Shown: in pieces, positions 11,710 through 21,977 of the stretch
How positions within the stretch are numbered: the first letter of the stretch is position 1
Layout of the letters: each line of letters begins with the position of its first letter
Source of the DNA: Caecitellus pseudoparvulus
Lineage: Eukaryota; Bigyra: Bicosoecida
DNA: 43,361 nucleotides
NCBI GenBank assembly: GCA_965644315.1
Contig: CBFFRQ010000122.1
Span: forward strand, 1 to 43,361
Direction: 5' to 3'
Made by a program: the position numbers and the translations under genes
The notes under the pieces: model-generated
What the model was told of the DNA's origin: nothing
Databases searched by the model: none
What the model saw: only the letters and a program-made list of their open reading frames with translations

Positions 11710-12127
11710 GATGAGTCGGGTGTGGACAGGGACGGCAGGGCCACTTCCGGCTGCAGTGCAGTGCAGGTGAAGAAGGCCGCCGCAAGCAAGTCACGCAAAC
11801 GAGCTTCTGCGGCGAGAAAGGGAGAGAATGCCACTGCGGGGCCGCGCCCTGGGGCATGTGTTGAAGGGGTTGCCTGTGGAGTGCACGGAAAATGAGCCAC
11901 GCCTGGTTTTGCGTTTCGGGAGCACAACAGCAGCCCCAAACTGTGTGCACGGTCCGAGCGACTTCAGGTCTCACTGCGCTATCTCGCCCACTTCGCATGG
12001 GGGAGGAAACTCGACAATTTAATCAATTTCAATGTTCCACACTGGTCCTGTCCCCAACGGCCAAAACCCTCCAATTGCACCTTGCGTGGCCTGGCCGCTG
12101 CTCGTATGCGGAAATCGAATGCAAGTC
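11710..12127. promoter_or_regulatory. Divergent intergenic region, propeller gene / HisRS
   Basis: About 420 bp lie between two divergent ATGs. The part near 11890-12110 has AT-richer patches and several stops in all frames. TGCGGAAATCG at 12107-12117 sits just upstream of the HisRS ATG and matches an element found in introns of neighbouring genes. No RNA gene was recognised. Confidence 0.45.
12107..12117 (+). promoter_or_regulatory. TGCGGAAATT-like element, HisRS 5' flank
   Basis: TGCGGAAATCG ends about 10 nt before the HisRS start codon. It is the same element as in the neighbouring first introns. Confidence 0.35.
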
Positions 12128-13578
12128 ATGGCCGGCAAAGCCTTGAAGGTGCGTGCAAGGGCGTGCGTGCTTGACGTCTTGGGCCTTTCCACGCACACTT
12201 TTCCATGTTCCATCCTTCCAGGCTGTTCGGGGCATGCAGGACCTGCATGGGGTTGCTGCAGGGCGTTTCGACGCTGCGCTGGCTGCGATGACGGGCGTAC
12301 TGCGCAGCTGTGGCTTTGCGCGCGTGCACACGCCCATCGTGGAGCACCGCGCGACCTTCACTCGCAGCCTGGGGGCTGAGACTGACATCATCTCCAAGGT
12401 GGGCCCTGCCCCTGCCGCGCCGCGCACGCTGCAGCGCAGCACTCGCCCGCCCTGCCTGCACAGGAGATGTACAGCGTGGGCGGCAGTTCAGAGGAGTTGG
12501 TGCTGCGGCCTGAGGGCACGGCTGCGGTCCTGCGCGCGCATTTGGGAGGGGGCGGGCACCGTGGTGGCGTGGCGCGATCGTATTACGCAGGGCCCATGTT
12601 CCGCCACGAGCGCCCCCAAGCAGGGCGTCTCCGGCAATTCACACAAGTGGGCGCAGAGGTGCTGGGCGCAGCGGGGCCGGGGGTGGACGCAGAGGTCATT
12701 GGCACAGCGTGGAGGAGCGTGCGGTGCGCCCTGGACACTCTGGCGGGGGGCGCCGCACCGCCAGTGGAGGTTCTGGTGAACTCCCTCGGAACAGCGCAGG
12801 AGCGGCAGTCGTACACGGCAGACTTGGCGGTGTACTTGGCGGCGCACGCAGAGGCGCTGTCCCCTGGCTCCCGTGCCAAGCTGCAGTCTGGGCACGTGCT
12901 GGGCGTGCTGGACAGTAAGGCGCCCCAAGACGCCTCAGTGCTGGAGCACGCACCCATGCTGCCGCAGCACTGGGGCGCGGACACTTCTGCCGAGTGGGAG
13001 CAGTTGACAGGCACACTGCAGCGGTGGGGAGTGCCCTTCCGCCACACGCCTGGCCTGGTGCGGGGCCTGGACTACTACAACGGCACGGCCTTCGAGGTGG
13101 TGGTGGCGGGTGGCAGTGGCCGCGCACTCACCCTCGCTGGTGGGGGGCGCTACGACGCCCTGGCCACGGCGCTGGGGGCGCGGGCGCCCCTGCCAGCTGT
13201 CGGGTGGGCGGCGGGGCTGGAGCGCCTGCTGGCGCTGACTGGCGGCGCAGAGAACGACGCCCCCCCCACTCCACACCCCTCATCACCGTCACCCCCCTGG
13301 AAGCGGCACCTGACGTGCTGGCCCTGGCACAGGACGCTGCCTTTGCCCTGCAGGGCGTCGCTGCCCAGCACGGGTGGCGCGTTGTGGCCCCAGTCACCGC
13401 CCGCAAGGCGCCCAAGGCCATCGCTGCCGCCGCCTCCGCTGGCGCCTCCGTGGCTGTGTTGGTGGGGCAGGCTGAGGCGGCAGTGGGGAGTGTCGCCTTG
13501 CGGCACTTGCATTCCAGACAGCAGGTGACAGTGCCAGTGCACGAAGCAGAGGAGTCGCTGCAGCGCCTGCTGCGGTAG
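12128..13578 (+). CDS. Histidyl-tRNA synthetase, bacterial/organellar type, with apparent frameshift
   Basis: Exons are 12128-12148, 12222-12398 and 12464-13578 (introns 73 and 65 nt). The class II enzyme charges tRNA-His. VRGMQDLHG opens the catalytic core; LVLRPEGTAAVLRAHL and GPMFRHERPQAGRLRQFTQV form the motif 2 region; LVRGLDYYNGTAFEV is the His-binding signature; VGWAAGLERLLAL is motif 3. PEGTA and GPMFRHERPQ are the bacterial form, so an organellar role is likely, although the N-terminus (MAGKALK) shows no clear presequence. The C-terminal anticodon-binding domain (LITVTPLEAAPDVLALAQ to the stop at 13578) is in another frame: continuity needs one extra base at the C8 run 13260-13267. 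No GT-AG intron can restore the frame there without deleting motif 3. Confidence 0.88.
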
Positions 13579-13598
13579 TGGGCCGGCAGCACCTCCCG

Positions 13599-15072
13599 TC
13601 AGCTGTCTGCAGCGGGCGGCGTCGCTGGTGGCGCGGGGGGGGGCGGCGCCCACAGCGCCACGGAGCTGTCTGCAGACGCGATGAGGGCGCAGGAGGGGTG
13701 CATGGCCACCGCTGTGACGGGGCCGCTGTGCTTGGCCAGCTCGCTGATGGTGAGCTTGGGGTCCACGCTGACGCCTGCGGGGGAGAGATGGCCGACGCCT
13801 CCGCCCCCAGCGGGTACGCCGTGGGGGTCCACTTCTTGAGCTCTTGCCTGTACTCCACGTTGGCGAAGGTTTGGGCGGCCAACTCGTCGGCAGTCGGCGC
13901 CTGGGGCATCTCGTGCATGTCGTACGCCCACACCCGCCCCTGCTCATTCCCCGTGACCAGGAAGCGGCTGTCGGGCGTCATGACGCAGCCGCTGCCCGCC
14001 AGGCCGTGCGTGGAGGCGACGGTGACCTCAGGCAGGGCGTCCTTCGGGTCCTCGCACGGCGACGCGTCCAGAACAATGCAGCCGTGTTGCTCACAGGCGG
14101 CGACGAGGAAGCGGTTGTCGGCAGAGAAGGCCAGCCCCTGGAAGTGCAGGGGGCGGTGGGGGGAGGAGGCCACGCGGCTGCCGCCCTCCCGTGTGGCGAT
14201 GCGGCGCGAGGCGAAGGGCGCGTGGGCGTTGCGTGCGTCGAACAAGGACACGGTGTGGTCGGGGCTGGCCACGGCGAACACTTGCCCGGAGGGGTCCACC
14301 CCCACGCTGCCACGCCCCAGCACGCCACTGGTGACCTTCTTGCCGCGCGCCGCCTCCACGTACTTGTTCAGGCTGCCATCGGGCAGGGTGGGGGAGGGGT
14401 ACGCCAGCATGCCGGTGTGGGCGCAGTTGGGGCTGCGCACGTCCCACAGGCGGAAGGTGCCGTCCAGGCTGGAGGTGAGAAAGGTGTCGCTGCCAGGTCG
14501 CATGGCGATGTCCGTCACCGTCGCGACGTGCCCCTTGAAGATGCGCACGACCTTGTTCTCGTACAGGCTGTGGTACATGAGCATGCCTGCCCAGCAGCGG
14601 TGCGAGGAGGGCGTGTGAAGCACAGCAGGTGCTTGGAGCAGCCAGTGCTTTGCACGCACCTTGCGCACGAGCGCTGTTGGTGCCGTCGTACCGCCCCGCA
14701 AAGAGGACGAACTGGGAGTGGTGTGTGAACGTCACTGCCTGGCAGCCTGATGCCTTGAAACTGTACACTGCTTCCGGCTTGCCTGTGCGTGGGCGTGGGA
14801 TGAGTGCTTGGCCTGGCCGAATTTCCGCACGCTGCCCCGCCTTCCCGCGCACCGTCAGAGCTGCGAATGACCTGCACGGTGCGATCGTTGAAAGAGCCGG
14901 CCAAGTACATGCCATCATCGCTGAAGCTGAGCTTGTTGCAGCGCCGGTCCTGCGCCTGCTCCGCCTTCAGCTTGCCATTGCCGGCGTTGTGCAGGACAGC
15001 CGACGGCAGGAAGCTGCCTAGCAGCGCAGGGGTCAGGGTGACCGGCCCGCTGGACGCCGCCATGCCTGCCAT
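13599..15072 (-). CDS. WDR82: WDR82/Swd2-like WD40 protein
   Basis: Exons 15072-14853, 14782-14660, 14586-13833 and 13767-13599 give about 421 residues. WDR82/Swd2 is a propeller subunit of COMPASS H3K4 methyltransferase and of RNA polymerase II termination complexes. Recognisable blocks are NKLSFSDDGMYLAGS, QAVTFTHHSQFVLFAGR, MYHSLYENKVVRIFKGH (WDR82 has SLHDNKYIRYFPGH), FLTSSLDGTFRLWDVRSPNC, GSVGVDPSGQVFAVASPDHT, SLFDARN and finally HSGPVTAVAMHPSCALIASA ending in VALWAPP. It is about 100 residues longer than animal WDR82, with insertions between blades. The last intron (13832-13768) is uncertain: the frame must change near there, and GTGGAC...GTCAG is the best fit. The stop lies 20 bp from the HisRS stop on the other strand. 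Confidence 0.85.
14818..14829 (-). promoter_or_regulatory. TGCGGAAATT-like element, WDR82 intron 1
   Basis: TGCGGAAATTCG on the coding strand of WDR82, inside intron 14852-14783, about 245 bp after the ATG. Confidence 0.4.
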
Positions 15073-15159
15073 GGAGCGTGAAGTGTGCGGCACGGGGCGG
15101 AGTGGCGCCGGCGGCAGGCTCGCTTGGGCAGTGCATTTTGAAGGGGCCGTGGCAGTGTC

Positions 15160-17350
15160 TCATTTCTTGCTCGCGGCAGCAGCGGCAGCCGCGTCTAGGA
15201 CAGAGTTCACCTTTGCGATGAGGGTGGCGACGACGTCGCTGTCTGCCAGCGTCGTGATGTCGCCCAGCTGGTCCGCCTCGCGGGAGGCGATCTTGCGCAG
15301 CACCCGGCGCATGATCTTACCCGAGCGAGTCTTGGGCAGGGCCTGCGTCAGGACGATGTGGTCTGGCGTGGCGAAGGGGCCGATGCCCTTGCGCACCTGC
15401 AGGCGCAGCTCGGACAGCAGGCCTGGCGTCTCCTGCACGCCCTCCACCGGCGTCACGTAGCAGCAAATGCCCTCGCCCTTGGTGCTGTGCGGGAAGCCAA
15501 TCACCGCCGCCTCAGCCACGCTGTCGTGCTCCACCAGCACAGACTCGATTTCAGCGCTGCCCAGGCGGTGCCCTGACACGTTCAGCACGTCGTCCACCCG
15601 CCCCGTGATCCACAGGTACCCGTCCTTGTCCCTGTACCCGCCGTCCCCCGTGAAGTAGTACCCCGGGAACGGCTTCATGTACGTGTTCAAGTACCGCTGG
15701 TGGTCGCCGTACACGGTACGCGCCATGCCTGGCCAGATGCCTTTGACACACACCATGCCAGCCACGCTGTTACCCTGCAACTCCGCGCCCTCCTTGCTCA
15801 GCAGTGCGATGTCGATGCCAAAGAAGGGCAGCGTGGCGCTGCCGGCCTTGGTGGGGGTGGCACCGGGCAGAGGCGTCACGATGATGCCGCCCGTCTCTGT
15901 CTGCCAGTACGTGTCCACGATGGCGCACTTGCCGCCACCGACGTGGCTGTGGTACCACCTCCACGCCTCTGGGTTGATGGGCTCCCCCACGCTGCCCAGC
16001 ACACGGAGAGAGGAGAGGTCTTTGCCCTCCAGGGGCTGCGTGCCGAAACGCATGAGGGCGCGGATGGCGGTGGGCGCCGTGTAGAACTGCGTCACCTTGT
16101 ACTGCTGCACGAGGTCCCAGTACCGGCTGGGGCTGGGGTACGTCGGCGTGCTCTCGAACATGAGCGTGGTGGCGCCGTTGGCCAGGGGGCCATACACGAT
16201 GTAGGAGTGCCCAGTAATCCAGCCACAGTCCGCCACGCACGCATACACGTCTCCTGGGCGCACGTCGAAGACGTACTTGTGCGTGAGCATGGCGTACAGG
16301 ATGTACCCCGCCTGGGTGTGGGCGACGCCCTTGGGCTTGCCAGTGGAGCCTGACGTGTACAGCAGGAACAGGGGGTCCTCCGCATCCATGGTGACGGGGG
16401 CGCAGTACGGCCGCGCCTTGGGCAGCTCCTCGCTCATCTTCACGTCCTTGGCGCCGTAGGACACCAGGTGGCTGCCCGTGTGCTGGTACACAAACACCTG
16501 CTCAATGCAGGCACACGCCGCCACCGCCGCGTCACAAGTCGCCTTCAGGGGGATCGTGCGCCCTCCCCGCTTGCCCTCGTCTGCCGTCATGAGCCAGCGA
16601 CACTTGGCGTCCAGGATGCGGTCCCGCAAGCTGTCGGCGCTGAAACCAGCGAACACGACCGAGTGCACTGCGCCGATGCGCGCACAGGCCAGCATGGCAA
16701 AGGCGAGGTCGGGGATCATGGGCATGTAGATGGCCACCGTGTCGCCCTTGCGCACGCCGTGCGCCAGCAGCGTGTTGGCCACCTTGCACGTCTCGGCCAG
16801 CACTTGCTTGTACGTGAAGGTGCGGCTGGTGCCGGGCTCATCCCCCTCGTGGATGATGGCCACCTGGTCCCCCCGGTCGGCCAAGTGCCGGTCGATGCAC
16901 TGGTGCGACACGTTCAACTGCCCACCTGCAGGAGGATGGCGAGCGTGGCATGCGCCTGGGTGCAGCACTGGGGCGCGGCGCTGGCCGCCTCACCTTCGAA
17001 CCAGCGCACGTCGCCCTCCATGAAGCTGCCGCCGCACGTGTCGGTGAAGTCACGGAACCAGAACAGGTTCTCGCGCGCCATGCGGGCCCAAAAGCCGGAG
17101 GGATCCGTCACGCTCTCGGCCCACAATGCCTTGTACTCCTCCATGCTCTGGGCGGTGGGCGAAGGTGTGTGAGACGGCTGCAGCGGCGTGGTGGCAGGCG
17201 GCGGCAGCACCTCACTTGAATGTGCGCACCCTCCTGCGCGTGGGGAGGAACGGCATACTTCACTGCACCATCACGCTCGTCAATGTCTCCGTCGTCCACC
17301 CGGGCCTTCTTGGCGGGGCTCTCCGCAGTGTCAGTCGCAATCGCTGCCAT
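15160..17350 (-). CDS. ACS: Acetyl-CoA synthetase (AMP-forming)
   Basis: Exons 17350-17216, 17147-16994 and 16925-15160 (two 68-nt introns) encode 684 residues, the usual length. The enzyme converts acetate, ATP and CoA to acetyl-CoA, AMP and PPi. An N-terminal stretch SPAKKARVDDGD looks like a nuclear-type basic patch. The ACS N-terminal domain follows (FWARMARENLFWFRDFTDT; WFEGGQLNVSHQCIDRH). The core has LLYTSGSTGKPKGVAHTQAG (phosphate-binding loop), DTYWQTETGG, GYYFTGDGGYRDKDGYLWIT and GRVDDVLNVSGHR. PKTRSGKIMRRVLRK holds the acylation-regulated catalytic Lys. The C-terminus is SKK, not a standard peroxisomal SKL, so a cytosolic or nuclear site is more likely. It lies tail-to-head behind WDR82's start, about 90 bp away. 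Confidence 0.95.
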
Positions 17351-17755
17351 GCTTGCTGTCCAGCGTCCAGGTGCACTGCACCTCTGCCGGCTGCTGGCCT
17401 TTCACTGGGCAGGTGGGAAAGGGAGGTGGGCTAAGTTGCGCTGCGGTGAATTGAATCCAGGAACTGGCCTGCTTGGAACGGCTTCTGTCTCCCTGCCCAC
17501 GCCTCCTCCCGCTCCGGGGGCGCCAGCCACCCCTGCAAGGCCAGCCAGCCCGGCTGCGTTGCGGCGGGGTGGACGGCGAGAGTTGCAGGAGCACAGAATG
17601 TGAACCTTGCCAAAGCCAAAACACCTCACAGCCACTAATGCAGCGCGCACGCAATAGGTGCAGATAGAGTCCCTTATTTTAGGCTTCCACAGCCGCCAAC
17701 GCCGCGTCGCCGTGCCGTTGCAAGGCGAGGAGCATCGCTCCTCAGCACCAACAGC
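17351..17755. promoter_or_regulatory. Divergent intergenic region, ACS / secreted protein gene
   Basis: About 400 bp lie between divergent start codons. No open frame here resembles a protein family. TGCGGTGAATTG near 17440 is a loose variant of the TGCGGAAATTG element seen elsewhere. It presumably holds both promoters; no RNA gene was recognised. Confidence 0.4.
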
Positions 17756-18523
17756 ATGCGGATTTTGAGCATTTTGCTGGGTGCCGCAGTGGTCGCCCTG
17801 CTCGCGAGCCCCACCGTGTTAGCACGGGATGACCAAACCGACCATGTACATGCTGCATGTCTGCGTGCCTGTGTCCCCCCCACAGTGGCCGAGTCTCGCA
17901 AGTACCACTGCAAGAAGTTCGTGAAGGTGAGGCAGAAGTCTGCGCAGTGAAACGCGCCATGCAGCGATGTCAAGCAGCGAGCATTGCCCCACTTCGCAGA
18001 CTCGGCCAACTCCAAAAGTATGTGATGCACTGGAGCTTTGCGCGCACTCACCCTCGCACACTGCCCGACGTGGCGCCGCCCGGCACAGGTGTTTCGCATT
18101 TGTGACTTGGCCATGCGCAAGACATTCTCCACTGCCTGCGCCAATGCTTGCAACCGTGGCGCTGCCGCCTGTGAAGACTACAAGTCCACCAGTGCGTACG
18201 CTGCATTGGAGGAGACGACCTGCAAGCAGTACGAGTACGTGCTGCCGAGGCCAACTATGAAGAACGTCTGCCGTGCTGGCTTCAAGATGGGCGGCTCCCT
18301 CGGGTGTGAGACTGGTGCGCGGGCACTGGCAGACGCCATGGCGGAGGAGGACGCCGCAGCCATGGCAGCCGCGTTCGAGGAGGAGGTGGGCAGTGATGCC
18401 AGCGCTGACGCTGAGCCGCTGGAGGACGAAGAGGCCGCCCTCGCAGCAAAGGGCGTCGATGAGGGAGTCAAGATTCAAGAGGAGGCGTCCCTGGAGGGCT
18501 CTGCAGAGGAAGAACACCCGTGA
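17756..18523 (+). CDS. Secreted or endomembrane Cys-containing protein of unknown function
   Basis: The proposed exons are 17756-17926, 18000-18017 and 18089-18523, giving 207 residues. Residues 1-23 (MRILSILLGAAVVALLASPT, ending VLA) form a clear signal peptide. The mature part has spaced cysteines (HAACLRACVPP, KYHCKKF, FRICDLAMRKTFSTACANAC, AAACEDY, TTCKQY, NVCRAGF, LGCETG), suggesting disulfides. The last 80 residues are acidic and Ala/Glu-rich (AEEDAAAMAAAFEEEVGSDA). The 162 nt between the two large exons read best as two introns of 73 and 71 nt around an 18-nt exon (TRPTPK); both match local intron sizes, and the frame is preserved with or without it. I recognise no family. Confidence 0.65.
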
Positions 18524-18774
18524 ATACAGAGGAGGGCTGTCATTCGCAGTGGGAATCAAAAATACATGGCCCGATTTGCTACAAATCTCTCATCAATATT
18601 GCTTCTGACAATTGGATTGGCGTTTTCGTTTCGTTTTCAGCGATTGCATAGCCTACCGGCGAGTAAATTACCCTGAGTATAGTCGCAGGGAGGTGTACTG
18701 CGCACTCTTCAGCTATTTGTTTGTCTTTGCGGCCCAGGCGGTGTCGCCCTTGAGAGTGCCGTGCATAGGTGGTC
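18524..18774. promoter_or_regulatory. Intergenic region upstream of the EEP-fold gene
   Basis: About 250 bp separate two genes on the same strand. It is clearly AT-richer than its surroundings (18540-18700), has stops in every frame, and must hold the 3' end of one transcript and the promoter of the next. Nothing else was recognised. Confidence 0.4.
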
Positions 18775-20320
18775 ATGGTTGGAGCAGGCAGATTCCTGTC
18801 TGCACTGTTGTGCCTTGCGGCAGCCTCCTTGCTGTGGCGGGGAGGCTCTGCACAGTACCCAGTGCCAGACTCCCTCATTGAGTGTCCTGCGAATTTGACG
18901 TTCCCCGACACTCGTGTGGACACGACTGCGCTGCGCTTGGCCACGTGGAATATGGAGTGGTGAGTTGCGGAAATCGGCCGCTGCACCTGGTTGCACCAGG
19001 CTCGTCATGCAGGCTGCAGGGCACGTACGGGGTGCTCCACACAGGTTTTACGACGACAAGCCCCCCTACGCAAACCGGGGCCCTCCCAATGACGCAGCGC
19101 TTCAAGAGCGCATCAACAATTTCACGGAGGTCATGGGGCAGCTGCAGGCCGACGTGTGGAACCTGAACGAAATCGAAGGGTGCTTCATGCTGAACCGCCT
19201 CTTCAACGGCAGCAGTCCCGCCCTGCCGCCCGTGTACTCCGTCGCTGTGGGGCGCAGCGACGACACGGGCACGGGGCAGCACTTGGGCCTGCTCAGCCGG
19301 GTTCCCTTCACGGCGCCGCTGGCCTTCTCCACCGCCCGCGCCGACATCCCCCTGAACGACTCCCGCTGCGGCTGGGTGGGCAGCAAGACGACGGGCGCCA
19401 GCAAGCACTACGTGGCTCAGGTGTCTGCTCCCCCCTTCGGCACCATCATCCTGGGCGGCGTGCACTTCAAGTCTGCCCCCAACGACCCCCCCTCCTGCGC
19501 CCAACGTGAGGGCCAAGCACAGGTGTTTGTGAACGCCGTGCAAGCAGCGCTGGACGCCGTGAGCGGCCCTGCCCACGTCGTGGTCTTTGGCGACTTCAAC
19601 GACTTCAGCAACGCCGTGCCTGACGTCAGCGGCAGCCAGGCCAACTCTCGTGTTCTGGAGTGGGTCACGCGGCGCCTGGATCTGCGGGCCGTCGCACACA
19701 CCGTGCCACAGGACGACAGGCACACGTGGGGCCCTAGCTCCTCCTTCCCGGCGTCGCAGCTGGACCACATGCTGGTGTCGCCGTCACTCTTCCGGCACCT
19801 GGCCAGCGTGGACATCTACCGTAACGCCAGCACCTTCCCCAGCCTCAGCGACCACGCCCCCATCATCGCCACCTTCACACACAGCGCCAACCGCACGGTC
19901 CCTGACCTGCCCTCTGCCTGTGCCTTTCTGCCCTTCAGCCCACCCTCCTGTGGCTGTGCCCCCGCCCCAGCCTGCTCCCCCAGTGCAGCCCCCTCTCCAG
20001 ACGCCTCCCCCTCACCGCCCGCCACCCCCAGCGCATCCCCCTCCACCTCCCCAGCAGCACCCAGCGGCGGCAGCAGTGGCAAGGGCCCCGACGCTGGGGG
20101 TGTGTCTCCCGGTGCCACAGGCGGCATCGCCGTGGGCACGTTCCTCGTCGGCTTGGCGGTGGGGTGGCTCGTGCACATGTTCTGCAGTCCCCGCCGCTCG
20201 GGACCACCCCGCACCAAACTGCCCGACACCTACCAAGGCATGGAGGCGGGCGGGGGGTGCCAAGGGCGCTCCTCCTCTGCGGCCCGCTCCGACCGCGTGG
20301 AGCTGGCACAGCAAGCGTGA
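18775..20320 (+). CDS. Membrane-anchored endonuclease/exonuclease/phosphatase (DNase I-like fold) protein
   Basis: Exons 18775-18959 and 19045-20320 (85-nt intron) encode 486 residues. A signal peptide (RFLSALLCLAAASLLWRGGS) is followed by LRLATWNMEWFYDDKPPY, the start of the EEP fold, with its catalytic Asn. Later motifs are LQADVWNLNEIEG (catalytic Glu region), VVVFGDFNDFSNAVPDV, SQLDHMLVSPSLF and SLSDHAPIIATF, holding the Asp/Asn and Asp-His pairs used by DNase I-like hydrolases. A Pro/Ser-rich stalk (about residues 355-410) precedes one membrane helix, GIAVGTFLVGLAVGWLVHMF (about 422-443), and a short cytoplasmic tail. The enzyme domain would face outside. The substrate (extracellular DNA, a nucleotide or a phosphoester) cannot be told from sequence. 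Confidence 0.85.
18966..18977 (+). promoter_or_regulatory. TGCGGAAATT-like element, EEP-gene intron 1
   Basis: TGCGGAAATCGG begins 6 nt inside the intron, about 190 bp after the ATG. This position is too close to the donor for a branch point. Confidence 0.4.
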
Positions 20321-20417
20321 GGGGACTGCACTGCCCGGCCAATGCAAGTAAGTGTGCTGCTGCAGAGGGTTGCGGCGTCGTCGTGAGCCGTGCATTGGTG
20401 CGGCGACGGCAGCCGCC

Positions 20418-21977
20418 TCATCGGACCCACCCCCCATTGCCCTTCGTGATGCTCCTGAGGCTGTCCAAAGCCTCGTCGTCGCCGCCTGCCATGACGGGGT
20501 TGCCCTTCAGCATGACGCGGTAAATGGTGGGGATCTGCAGCAGCACCGGCGGCAGGGTTGTCAAGGCATTGCCGTTGGCCAGCACAGTCTTGAGGCGAGT
20601 GCAGGATGCCAGGCCAGCCGGCAAGGTGGTCAGCTGGTTGGCGCCGACGTTGAGGATTTCCAGCGCTGCCATGGCGCCGATGCCTTCTGGCAGGGCGGTG
20701 AGTTTGTTCCCCTTCAAGTTCAACGTCGTGACGGCGGTGAGCGGAGCCAGGCGCGCGTCAGGCACCTCTGCCAGCTGGCAGGAGTTCTGCAGGGGGGGTG
20801 CAGACCGCGTTTCGTGCAGTGTGCGGGAGTTTGGCGGTACAGGGGCGCCATGGGGCGACGACGCACCATGTCCAACATCTTCAGCGCCGGCGCGGCTGAG
20901 CCCAAGTCAGGCAGCTCCGTGAGGGGGTTCTGGTGCAGCTGCAGCTGCTCCAGCGTCGCGGCAGGGCCAGCAAGGGACGGCAGCATGACCATGGTGTTCC
21001 TGCACAGGCGGTGGTCAGTGTGTGGGGCGGTGCAGGGCTGCGGCTCGGCGTGTGGCGGGTGCACCTACGCAAAGGCTGCAATGCGCGTGACTGCCGTCCA
21101 TTGCGACAGGTCCGGCAGTGTCTTGAGCCGGTTGTCCGCGACATTGAAGTCCAGCATGGCAGTGCACTTGGAAATGGACGCTGGCAGGCGGATGAGGGAG
21201 TTGTTGAAGAAGTTTGCTTCTTGCAGGTGGGTGAGGCTGCCGATGTCCTCGGGCAGCGCCTTGAGCTCGTTTTTGAAGGCTATGAGGACGCTCAGGCTCG
21301 TGCAGCCACAGAGGGAGTCTGGCAGACTGGTCAGGCTGTTCTCACTGACATCCAGGCGCTCCTGCGTTGAGTTGAGGGGGTGGGCCGGGTGTCGGTGTGG
21401 CGCAGCAAGTGAGGTGCAGTGCCGCAGCAGCAGCAAGCCGCGGAGGCCAGCTGCCCTGCAACTAGTTGCGGACACGGTGAGCGGCAGCCCGCCACGGAGC
21501 CACCTCCACAGCGACTCATTAAGGCCACAGAGCGGCCTGTCTTCAGGCTGCGCCTGCAGCCTCGCCTGTCCCCGGCCTGGACACAAAGGCACGCACCAGG
21601 AGAGGGAAAACGCTCCCCAGCTCGGCCGGCAGCTCTGTGAGGAGGTTTTCGCTGGCATCCAGCTCCGTGAGGGCGCTGAACACAAGCAGCTCAGGGGGAA
21701 ACGCCGCGAACTTCTGCCCCTTGATGCTGAGCTTGCGCACAGCGCTGACGTCGGCGCCTTGCAGTGCGCTCAAATCCTCCAAGCTCACGCCGCTGGCCGC
21801 TGACAAGTCCAGATCCCCTCCTGCCTGCGCGGCTTCCAGCGCAGAGGCGAGCTTAGAGGCGCCTCCCGACCCACTGGCTGCCGGCTGGGCGGTGTCCTGT
21901 GCAGGGTTCTTGACAGAGGTGCCCACGCCGACAGTGCTGCTGTCTGCTGTGGCAGCCTTGGAGCTGCCACAGCCCAT
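20418..21977 (-). CDS. N-acylated leucine-rich-repeat protein
   Basis: Exons 21977-21597, 21361-21069, 20999-20867 and 20786-20418 (introns 235, 69 and 80 nt) give 391 residues. The N-terminus MGCGSSKAATADSS combines a myristoylation Gly2 with a palmitoylatable Cys3, so plasma-membrane anchoring is expected. From about residue 85 come short LRRs of about 23 residues: LTELDASENLLTELPAELGS, ERLDVSENSLTSLPDSLCG, LKALPEDIGSLTHLQEANFF, LDFNVADNRLKTLPDLS, LEQLQLHQNPLTELPDLG, LNLKGNKLTALPEGIG and LEILNVGANQLTTLPAGL. This resembles LRRC40/Shoc2-type repeats. All four exons join without breaking LRR phase, which supports the splice sites. There is no kinase or other effector domain, so it is probably a membrane-tethered scaffold. 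Confidence 0.85.

Noticed and set aside
20352-21803. Plus-strand open frame of 483 codons
   Set aside because: Antisense to the four-exon LRR gene, whose repeat phase is preserved across all junctions.
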